A stretch of DNA of 6,357 bases. It comes from an uncultured Bacteroidales bacterium (GTDB lineage: Bacteria; Bacteroidota; Bacteroidia; Bacteroidales; P3). A model generated the notes under the pieces. The model saw only the letters and a list, made by a program, of their open reading frames with translations, was not told the origin of the DNA and made no database searches. Location: contig CALEPD010000225.1 in NCBI GenBank assembly GCA_937910265.1, forward strand, positions 1-6,357, read 5' to 3'. Shown piece after piece: positions 1-6,064 of the stretch. How positions within the stretch are numbered: position 1 is the stretch's first letter; every line of letters begins with the position of its first letter. Made by a program: the position numbers and the translations under genes.

Positions 1-7
1 CAGACAT
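1..7 (-). CDS. Possible start of the next gene of the exb unit, cut by the window edge
   Basis: On the minus strand an ATG at 7-5 is followed by TCT and one further base before the window ends, so only Met-Ser can be read. It lies 17 bases after the stop codon of the four-helix protein gene and is preceded by an A/G-rich stretch (AAAAAGAAATAATT), the kind of leader seen before other genes here. By context, exbB-type clusters of Bacteroidales usually continue with one or two exbD genes, so an ExbD-like product is the best guess. Nothing in the two visible codons proves it. Confidence 0.25.
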
Positions 8-24
8 AATTATTTCTTTTTAAA

Positions 25-474
25 TTAATTTACAATTTCTACAAAAATGATGGTGGCAATTGATGCGATGAACAAAATGTACACCATAATGCATGCGGCA
101 CCAACAAGTCTGGACTGTCCTACCGAGGTGTTGTATTTCTCCAACATGATGGGAGAAATGTCATTGCCGGTAGAAAGAAGGAACGATGCACCAATAACAA
201 CTGCGGCTGAAATGGTGAGGATGATTAATGGTTTGCCGAATTTTATGCTTTTTAAGGCATAGAACAGAATTAAGGCGATAGAAATGGCAAGGAATGCTCC
301 TAAAATCCAAAATACAACGTCAAAAAGTGCAGATTGAGGATTATTCAGTTCTACTATACCATCAAGCATGTTCTTGGGGTCGGAACCCATAGCGTGAAAT
401 ACGGCAAAGACTGTTCCGATAATACTAATTCCAAGAAGTACTAAAGTGATTAGTTTACTTGTTTTTTCTTTCAT
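25..474 (-). CDS. Four-helix integral membrane protein of unknown function, following exbB
   Basis: This 149-residue protein is very hydrophobic. It has four predicted membrane helices at about residues 8-29, 50-74, 82-102 and 122-148, a short basic start (MKEKTSK), a loop of about 20 residues after helix 1 with several acidic residues (S31-D32, D38, E42), and a second loop at 103-121. I see no catalytic motif and no recognisable named family. It starts 51 bases after the exbB stop, on the same strand, with no terminator hairpin or clear promoter between them, so it is probably co-transcribed with exbB. The inference is an accessory subunit of an ExbB/ExbD-type proton-driven complex in the inner membrane, because small multi-helix proteins of this kind recur between exbB and exbD in Bacteroidales. 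The reading frame is certain; the function is not known. The ATG at 474 is the natural start, since it puts a positively charged segment just before helix 1. Confidence 0.85.
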   Translation of the reverse strand: MKEKTSKLITLVLLGISIIGTVFAVFHAMGSDPKNMLDGIVELNNPQSALFDVVFWILGAFLAISIALILFYALKSIKFGKPLIILTISAAVVIGASFLLSTGNDISPIMLEKYNTSVGQSRLVGAACIMVYILFIASIATIIFVEIVN

Positions 475-525
475 AATAGTCTAAGGATTTTAATTTAACA
501 ATGAAATGAATGGTACCCTAAACTA

Positions 526-1362
526 TCAAGCCTTTTTGTTTTTTACGAGGATATCCATGAAGGAGATTGAACTGTCTTCCATTTCGGAAACAAGACTCTC
601 AATTTTGGTGAGAATGTAGTTGTAGAAAATCTGAAGGATGATGGCTACGATAAGACCGAATACAGTGGTCAACAATGCAACTTTCATACCTCCGGCAACA
701 ACGGTCGGGCTGATGTCACCAGCAGCTTCGATATCGTCAAATGCCGTAACCATACCTACTACAGTACCGAGGAATCCGAAAGAAGGAGCCAATGCGATGA
801 ACAATGAGATCCAGGTGAGGTTGCTTTCCAAGCGAGCCATCTGAACACCACCGTAGCTGGTAACTGCTTTCTCAACATTGTCAAGACCTTCATCGATACG
901 GTCAAGACCTTGGTAGAAAATGCTGGCAACAGGACCGCGGGTATTGCGGCAAAGTTCTTTTGCACCATTGTAGTCACCTTTCTTTACCATATCTTCAACA
1001 TCGTTGAGGAGTTTGTTTACGTTGGTGGTGGCCATGTTCAAATAAAGTACGCGCTCAATAACGAGTGCCATACCGAAAATAAGGCAGAGCAATACGGGGG
1101 TCATCCAGCCTGCACCACCTTGGATATACTTCTCTTTCAATACTTGGTGGAAAGTTTTGCCCTTCTCTTCAGGAACAACAACTTCTTCTTCCATGGCTTC
1201 TTCTACTACAGGAGCTTCTTCGACTGTAGTGTCAGCTGCTTGTTCAACACTTTCGGTAGCTTCGGGGGTTGTGACCTCTACAGCTTCCTCAGCTTTCAAT
1301 CCATTAAAATTGGAGAATGTCAATAGGCATACCATCGACATTAAAGCAATTACTTTTTTCAT
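526..1362 (-). CDS. exbB: MotA/TolQ/ExbB-family proton channel protein with acidic periplasmic extension
   Basis: This 278-residue protein is an ExbB/TolQ-type inner-membrane subunit, which with ExbD uses the proton gradient to energise TonB and outer-membrane transport. Residues 1-24 form a signal peptide (MKKVIALMSMVCLL, likely cleavage after L-K-A24). Residues 25-66 are a low-complexity Glu/Val/Pro/Ala stretch with about 16 acidic and no basic residues. The ExbB core follows: helix 1 at about 86-108 ending in E-R-V-L, a cytoplasmic domain at 109-182 (K-K-G-D-Y near 127-131, G-P-V-A near 143), helix 2 at about 183-207 with the family signature G-F-L-G-T-V-V-G-M (T200), and helix 3 at about 222-249 with A-L-L-T-T-V-F-G-L (T233). 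T200 and T233 align by motif with the pore threonines of E. coli ExbB. It has its own promoter candidate and is followed by a four-helix protein gene. TolQ or another paralogue of the same family remains possible, because ExbD is not visible. Confidence 0.9.
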   Translation of the reverse strand: MKKVIALMSMVCLLTFSNFNGLKAEEAVEVTTPEATESVEQAADTTVEEAPVVEEAMEEEVVVPEEKGKTFHQVLKEKYIQGGAGWMTPVLLCLIFGMALVIERVLYLNMATTNVNKLLNDVEDMVKKGDYNGAKELCRNTRGPVASIFYQGLDRIDEGLDNVEKAVTSYGGVQMARLESNLTWISLFIALAPSFGFLGTVVGMVTAFDDIEAAGDISPTVVAGGMKVALLTTVFGLIVAIILQIFYNYILTKIESLVSEMEDSSISFMDILVKNKKA

Positions 1363-1425
1363 GATTAGTTTAATGTGTTAATTATTATTTAGTTAGTTTG
1401 TAATCGATTTTTCCGTATAATATTG

Positions 1426-1459
1426 CAAATATACATTTTTTTTCACAATGGAGCACAAA
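1426..1459 (-). promoter_or_regulatory. Candidate Bacteroidota-type promoter for exbB
   Basis: Read on the minus strand, 1433-1426 is TATATTTG followed by C. This matches the Bacteroides/Flavobacterium -7 consensus TAnnTTTG completely, including a pyrimidine after it. A TTTG at 1459-1456 lies 22 bases upstream and can serve as the -33 element, at the long end of the usual spacing. A start site some 7 bases past the -7 box would give a leader of roughly 55 bases, A/T-rich and without a Shine-Dalgarno sequence, before the exbB ATG at 1362. The rest of this 119-base gap shows no clear terminator hairpin for the upstream operon. The call rests on consensus match and position only. Confidence 0.55.
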
Positions 1460-1481
1460 TTATCTCAAATAACGTTTTTTT

Positions 1482-2455
1482 TTAATTATTACGGCTCTTT
1501 ATTGTATTAAGAATTTCTTGCAATGGCTGCTTTTGGGAAGAACTCAATTGGATTGCGTCGAGTGATTGTTTCGCTTTCTGAAATTCAGTATCGATGGCTT
1601 CTTCGGTGTGTCGGTATATGTCTAATTGGTTGTAGAAGCTTTGTATGGTTTGTATTTTCTCTGTTGGATCTTCAGGTTTGATACTATATAAATTTTTAAT
1701 GGTGTTTTTTTGTTCTGTGTCGCTGTTTTCTAGCGCTTTGATTATTAAGAATGTTTTTTTGTTATCGCAGATGTCGTTGTTGGTTTTCTTTCCGAGTACT
1801 GTTGCGTTGCTAGTTGCGTCCAGTAAATCATCCTGAAGTTGGAATGCCAGACCTAGGTGTATTCCGAAATTGTAAATGTGGTTGATGTCTGCTTCTGGGG
1901 CATTGGCATAAATTGCACCGATTTTAAGAGCACCGGCTAATAGTACTGCAGTTTTTAGGCGAATCATCTCCATGTATTCAGCGATAGATACATTCTGCTC
2001 ATTTTCGTAGTTCATGTCATACTGCTGGCCGTTGCATACTTCAATTGCTGTTTGGTTGAAACAGTCGAGGATTCGGTGAAGTTGCGGGTGTTGCTGTTTG
2101 AGAAAATATCGCCATGCCAGGGCAAACATGGTATCGCCCGACAATATGGCGGTATTTGCATTCCATTTGGTGTATACGGAAGGTTGTCCACGTCGTATGG
2201 GTGAATTGTCCATCAAGTCGTCATGTAGCAGTGTGAAATTGTGGAACATCTCAATTCCGATTGCTGCATTTTTGACGTTTTCGTATGCTCCCCCAAACAT
2301 TTCATTGGCAATTATCAGCAGTGATGGTCTGATGCGCTGCCTCCGAGGTGCATGGTGTAATCGATTGGCTCGTAAAGTTGTGCGGGGGATTCTATATAAT
2401 GCTCTTCTTTGAAAAGATTATCAACAAGATTCAGTACAGTTTTTAAATCTTTCAT
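1482..2455 (-). pseudogene. Polyprenyl diphosphate synthase, broken by a one-base frameshift
   Basis: The product would be a trans-isoprenyl diphosphate synthase, condensing isopentenyl diphosphate with allylic diphosphates to make precursors of lipid carriers or quinone side chains in the cytoplasm. The gene lies in two frames. The first runs from the ATG at 2455 through 39 residues (MKDLKTVLNL...) to M-H-L-G-G, then shifts out of frame and stops at 2315. The second resumes at 2336 as R-I-R-P-S-L-L-I-I-A-N-E and runs without a break to 1482. Restoring one base gives a 324-residue protein, a normal family length, with GGKRIRP at about 38-44, the first Asp-rich motif DDLMD at 79-83 followed by R-R-G, the second DDLLD at 209-213, and a following G-K-K-T...D-N-K-K-T segment. 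An aromatic residue (F74) sits five positions before the first Asp-rich motif, which in this family tends to limit chain length, so a short product (FPP/GGPP type) is possible. The start lies 11 bases after the tamL stop, so it is probably co-transcribed. The downstream part alone (ATG at 2300, 272 residues) would lack the GGKR motif. A sequence error is a real alternative to a true pseudogene. Confidence 0.85.
2337..2338 (-). other. Frameshift site (one base missing) in the GGKRIRP codons
   Basis: On the minus strand the codons CTC GGA GGC (L-G-G) end at 2339, and the frame that carries the rest of the enzyme starts with CGC ATC AGA CCA (R-I-R-P) at 2336. Only the two bases AG lie between them, where a Lys codon (AAG or AAA) is expected. 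The simplest explanation is the loss of one A from that codon. Reading straight on gives S-A-S-D-H-H-C and a TGA at 2317-2315. No slippery heptamer is present, so programmed frameshifting is unlikely. Confidence 0.85.
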
Positions 2456-2466
2456 ATTTTCAATTT

Positions 2467-4767
2467 TTAGAATGGGTAATCGATTCCAATATTTGTGATG
2501 AATTGATTGAATTTCAAGTTGCCGAATCTCCATCTTTCTGATTCGGTATATGAGGGGTCGTATAAGGGTATGGCAAAGTCTAAGCGAATGGTAAGTATGG
2601 AAATGTTGGCACGCAGGCCGAACCCCGCTCCGATGCCAAGTTCCTTGTAGAATCGGTCCCAACTGAAGTTGCCCAATGGATATTCTTCAGATGGGTGTGC
2701 AAGCCAAACATTTCCAATGTCAGTGAAGATGGCGCCTTCCAATGGGCCAACTATCGGGAAACGTTCTTCAAGGTTTATGGTTATTGAGATATCGCCGACA
2801 TGTTCGAGCATGTCTCCGTTCGAGTGAATGTACCCACCAGGTCCAAGTCTACGTAATTGCCAGGCTCGCAGGGTTGTTGGTCCACCACCAAAGTAACTCT
2901 TTTCATAAGGAAGTGAGGGTGAGTTCCCGTAGGGTATTCCGATTCCAAGCATGAGCCGTGCAACAAAAGTGGACTTTTGACCATGGTAGAAATAACGCTT
3001 GGCATCGATATTGAATTTTGCATATTGAGAAAATGGCACCCCGACGAATTGATATATTCCGCTTGTGTCAACGGGGGCATTTGTCGCAATGGCCATCTGC
3101 TTCAAAAGGTTACCTGCAGTTTCGACCGACGCATGGAAGTGATTGAAGTTTTGCCGTGTGTTGAATCTTTGATTGGTGTAGGTATAATCATATCGAGCGT
3201 CCATGATGAAGTGGTCGCTGTATTGGTATTTCAATCTGAGGTCATTGGTGGCATTGAGCTGCTTAAGGAATCGGTCGTCAATGCTGACAAAGTTGACATA
3301 TGTCAGTTCGATGGGTATCAATTGGTGTTTGTGACGACGGTTGTGTATCCATGAGTAACCGAATGACGTGTTGCCAAGTATTCTTTCAAAATATGTGCGG
3401 TATTGGTAGTCGCCACCGAGACTGAAAATGGTGTGGGGACGGGAGCGTTGCCAGTTGATGTGTTTCGAGAAGGGCATAATGAAGTCGGGCATGTCGAGTG
3501 AGATGTTGATTCCTGCTTCAAAAGCCGTGAACGCGTCTCTGAAAGCTTCTGCGCCGTCACGCAGTACCAATTTCGGCAATTCCAAAAGTAGCGCGCCTTC
3601 AATTCTGAGTAACTCTGCACCTCCGAAAAGGTTTCTGTTTTGGTATTCCAGTTTTGTCTCTAACCCTAAATTACCATTGTTTATAACCGACCCTTGTTCG
3701 CTGATATCCGTAGGCGAGGCATTGCTTAATTCGAGGGATGCTGTGATGTTTTGCTTGGTGTTGTTGATCAGGCGGATATGTGCATCAACCAATTTTGTCG
3801 AATCGGTGCTCTCGTTCGATTCACTAAGTTCGATGTTAATGTATTTGAAATTGCGTAAATTAAGAAGTGCATTGTAGCTTTCAGAGATTGATGCGGCACG
3901 ATATAGGCTGTTCTCTTGCATGGTGATGACCTGCCTAATGGTGCTTGTTTTTACGTTGTTACTGTCAACAGTGATTTTGTTGATGTTGTATTTGTTGAGT
4001 TCGGTAGTGGTTGGTTTGTGGTTTTTGATTATCTCAGGTTTGCGTATCACCATGACGATGCTCATTTCCCCGGGAGAGTATGTGGTGTCTATTTCAAACG
4101 AAATCAATTCTTTGCTTGCCAGGAAATATCCTGAATTTTGCAGTATTTGTGCAATGCGGTCACGTTCTGCCGATAAAAGGTCTTGGTCGTAATAGTCTCC
4201 GGCTTCTATTGTACTGTGCTCGAATGCAGTTCTGATCAGTGGGCGTATGGATTCGCTTTCAGAGTTGTATGTGTAGTCTGATATGATGTAACGGGGGGCT
4301 GCCTGAATGTTGTATTCAACAGTGATGTTGTTCTTTCGTACGGAAAGGGTGTCGAAGGTGACTTTCGAGTTAAAGCATCCTTTCGATTGCAGTAACTGCT
4401 CCAATTGGTTCGCCGATTGTTGTGCCGCGTTTGGGTCGAATATGACCGGGGCTTCACCTTGTTTACGTAGAAATCGGTTTATCCAATTGTCTTTCTGTGG
4501 GTCGGATAGCGAGTAGAGCATAAGCCCCCAGCGCAGTTTTTTTATTCCCAAGAAGCGCTTGTTGTGAGATTGGATGATGTAGCTTTTCTTGTTTTCGAGA
4601 GCCTCTTCTATTTCGGGTGTGACTGATGTGGAATCGAGTGTTGTTGTTGTGAACTTGTTGTCGTACAGTATGTATTCGCCTTGTTTTAGGTGCTTGTTGG
4701 AACTGCACGAACAAAGCATCCCTATGGCGCTTGCTAATATCAATATGTTACGACAAATATTCTTCAT
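2467..4767 (-). CDS. tamL: TamL: lipoprotein TamA-like Omp85 outer-membrane assembly protein
   Basis: This 766-residue Omp85-family protein probably inserts or assembles outer-membrane proteins. In Bacteroidota the TamA-like member, TamL, is a lipoprotein that works with TamB. The N-terminus is a lipoprotein signal with lipobox L-C-S-C and predicted acylated Cys21, followed by S-S-N-K-H-L-K-Q-G-E, typical of TamL. Residues about 30-340 form the periplasmic POTRA-like part, including R-K-Q-G-E-A-P-V-I-F (101-110) and repeated Y-x-D-x-D-L-L-x-A-E-R-like helices near 193-202. The barrel runs from about 365 to the end and closes with a terminal Phe (I-D-Y-P-F). The barrel loop motif that reads V/I-R-G-F/Y in BamA is L-R-A-W here (633-636), within G-G-G-P-T-T-L-R-A-W-Q. 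The frame stays open 28 codons further upstream, to 4851, but the ATG at 4767 is chosen because it alone begins the signal peptide and overlaps the waaA stop as ATGA, suggesting translational coupling. No tamB is visible in the window. Confidence 0.92.
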   Translation of the reverse strand: MKNICRNILILASAIGMLCSCSSNKHLKQGEYILYDNKFTTTTLDSTSVTPEIEEALENKKSYIIQSHNKRFLGIKKLRWGLMLYSLSDPQKDNWINRFLRKQGEAPVIFDPNAAQQSANQLEQLLQSKGCFNSKVTFDTLSVRKNNITVEYNIQAAPRYIISDYTYNSESESIRPLIRTAFEHSTIEAGDYYDQDLLSAERDRIAQILQNSGYFLASKELISFEIDTTYSPGEMSIVMVIRKPEIIKNHKPTTTELNKYNINKITVDSNNVKTSTIRQVITMQENSLYRAASISESYNALLNLRNFKYINIELSESNESTDSTKLVDAHIRLINNTKQNITASLELSNASPTDISEQGSVINNGNLGLETKLEYQNRNLFGGAELLRIEGALLLELPKLVLRDGAEAFRDAFTAFEAGINISLDMPDFIMPFSKHINWQRSRPHTIFSLGGDYQYRTYFERILGNTSFGYSWIHNRRHKHQLIPIELTYVNFVSIDDRFLKQLNATNDLRLKYQYSDHFIMDARYDYTYTNQRFNTRQNFNHFHASVETAGNLLKQMAIATNAPVDTSGIYQFVGVPFSQYAKFNIDAKRYFYHGQKSTFVARLMLGIGIPYGNSPSLPYEKSYFGGGPTTLRAWQLRRLGPGGYIHSNGDMLEHVGDISITINLEERFPIVGPLEGAIFTDIGNVWLAHPSEEYPLGNFSWDRFYKELGIGAGFGLRANISILTIRLDFAIPLYDPSYTESERWRFGNLKFNQFITNIGIDYPF

Positions 4768-6026
4768 ATCACATGGTTTAGTATGGTGTTGGTTCCACCT
4801 AAATGGCTGTTGATATATTGCGTGCATTGGCCGGAAGCCTTCTTGTAGCACGCTTCATCATTCAGCCATTGTCCCAATATTTTATCGAGTTGCTGGAAAT
4901 TGTTGTAGCTATATCCTCCTTGTTGTTGGATGATGGCGTGTGCTTCATTGAATTTTGTATGATTGGGTCCGAAAACGACAGGTTTCCCGAAAGTAACGGC
5001 TTCGAGTATGTTGTGTATGCCTTTTCCCCAACCGCCTCCGATATAGGCGATGTCAGCATATCGGTATAACGACGATAGCATTCCGATGTTGTCAACGATG
5101 AGTATCTGTTTCGATTCATAATTGGTGTTGCCTGATTGGTATAGCGATTGGGCGGCTGAATGCCTGATGCAGATGTCTTTGCCGAATAAGTTCTCGATAT
5201 ACTCTATATGGTCATTGCTTATGACGTGCGGCGCAATGAGGTATTGAATGGGGGTCGATTTGTGACTATCGAGATATTGTTTGAGATACTCTTCGTCTGG
5301 TTCCCAACTGCTTCCTGCAACAATGGTTTTTGTGTCGGGAGACAAAAATGCTTCAATCTCCTCAAAGCGTTTTGATTCTTGGGCAATGGCGTATACCCTG
5401 TCAAAACGGGTGTCGTGTGCAATGCTGCAGTTGTTGATGTTGTTGTTTTGTAGTATTTTCAGTGATGACAAGTCTTGTACGAAAATATGGCTGAAGCACG
5501 ATGAGAGATGATTGCGGAACCACTTTCCGTACCATTTGAAAAAATATTGCGAGCGCCGGAATGTGGCACTGAATAGGTATGTATTTACGTTGTTTTTTCT
5601 TAGACTGTTGAGAAAATTGAACCAGAAATCGTATTTTGCAAAAAAAGCCACTTGAGGCCGAATGAATTGTATCAGTTTTGATGCATTGCGGGGTGTGTCG
5701 ACGGGTAGGTAGGCGACGGCATCGGCGTAAGGATAATTTTTTCGGGGTTCGTATCCGGATGGCGAGAAGAATGTGACGAATATTTTGTATTCAGGGTGCC
5801 TGTCTTTAAATGCTTCCAGCAACGGACGAGTCTGTTCAAATTCCCCCATGGATGATGCGTGAAACCATGCTGTTTTGGCGTTCTTTGAGGAGGTTTGGAA
5901 TTGAGCGGCTTTGCTCCAGCAGTCTTTCCATCCCTCAACCATGTGCTTTGCTTTGGTGCTGAAAAGTGCGCCAATTCGTATGGCAAAAGCATATAGGTGT
6001 ATCCCCAATGTGTATAATATCCTCAT
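4764..6026 (-). CDS. waaA: Kdo transferase (3-deoxy-D-manno-octulosonic acid transferase)
   Basis: This 420-residue enzyme (glycosyltransferase family 30, GT-B fold) moves Kdo from CMP-Kdo onto the tetraacyl lipid A precursor at the cytoplasmic face of the inner membrane, the first core step of LPS synthesis. Residues 1-22 form an N-terminal membrane anchor (M-R-I-L-Y-T-L-G...). The motif H-A-S-S-M-G-E at 56-62 places the general-base glutamate at E62, as in known WaaA enzymes. F-F-S-P-S-G-Y-E (86-93), Y-L-P-V-D (106-110) and K-Y-D-F-W (131-135) are family signatures. The C-terminal domain carries A-G-S-S-W-x-x-D-E (237-246), A-P-H (265-267), and the nucleotide-sugar segment G-G-G-W-G-K-G-I-H-N-I-L-E-A (330-343) followed by G-K-P-V-V-F-G-P-N. 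In the middle motif, usually G-D-T-R-F-D-R, the Gly is replaced by His (H204-D-T-R-F-D-R). The length is normal. Only 38 bases separate it from the upstream gene, and its TGA overlaps the tamL start. Whether it adds one or two Kdo units cannot be told from the sequence. Confidence 0.96.
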   Translation of the reverse strand: MRILYTLGIHLYAFAIRIGALFSTKAKHMVEGWKDCWSKAAQFQTSSKNAKTAWFHASSMGEFEQTRPLLEAFKDRHPEYKIFVTFFSPSGYEPRKNYPYADAVAYLPVDTPRNASKLIQFIRPQVAFFAKYDFWFNFLNSLRKNNVNTYLFSATFRRSQYFFKWYGKWFRNHLSSCFSHIFVQDLSSLKILQNNNINNCSIAHDTRFDRVYAIAQESKRFEEIEAFLSPDTKTIVAGSSWEPDEEYLKQYLDSHKSTPIQYLIAPHVISNDHIEYIENLFGKDICIRHSAAQSLYQSGNTNYESKQILIVDNIGMLSSLYRYADIAYIGGGWGKGIHNILEAVTFGKPVVFGPNHTKFNEAHAIIQQQGGYSYNNFQQLDKILGQWLNDEACYKKASGQCTQYINSHLGGTNTILNHVI

Positions 6027-6064
6027 TACAAGTAATTATTGTAAAGTTGGTTTTGTGGTTGTTT

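Noticed and set aside
475..525. Separate promoter for the four-helix protein (TAGTTTAG on the minus strand)
   Set aside because: It has a mismatch in the TTTG core and no TTG/TTTG at a suitable distance upstream, so co-transcription with exbB is simpler.
910..1326. 138-residue plus-strand open frame opposite exbB
   Set aside because: It is antisense to a strongly supported gene, resembles no family, and its odd composition mirrors the exbB codons.
1157..1381. Ser/Thr/Ala-rich plus-strand open frame
   Set aside because: It is the complement of the acidic Glu/Val/Pro stretch of exbB; the low complexity explains the open frame.
2315..2350. Programmed -1 frameshift joining the two halves of the polyprenyl synthase
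   Set aside because: A -1 shift would restore the frame but put Gln in place of the catalytic Lys, and there is no X-XXY-YYZ slippery heptamer at the junction. Families of this enzyme are not known to use frameshifting.
2977..3354. 125-residue plus-strand open frame within tamL
   Set aside because: It is antisense to the barrel-coding region, with no recognisable domain and no plausible leader.
4768..4851. Longer tamL start at 4851, adding 28 residues inside waaA
   Set aside because: The extra residues are a shadow of the waaA coding frame and would bury the lipoprotein signal peptide. The ATG at 4767 gives a proper lipobox and an ATGA overlap.
6026..6044. Inverted repeat TTACAA-7 nt-TTGTAA just before the waaA start
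   Set aside because: It is only six A/T-rich pairs with no T-run, too weak to be a terminator and expected by chance in such DNA. A role in hiding the start codon cannot be excluded.
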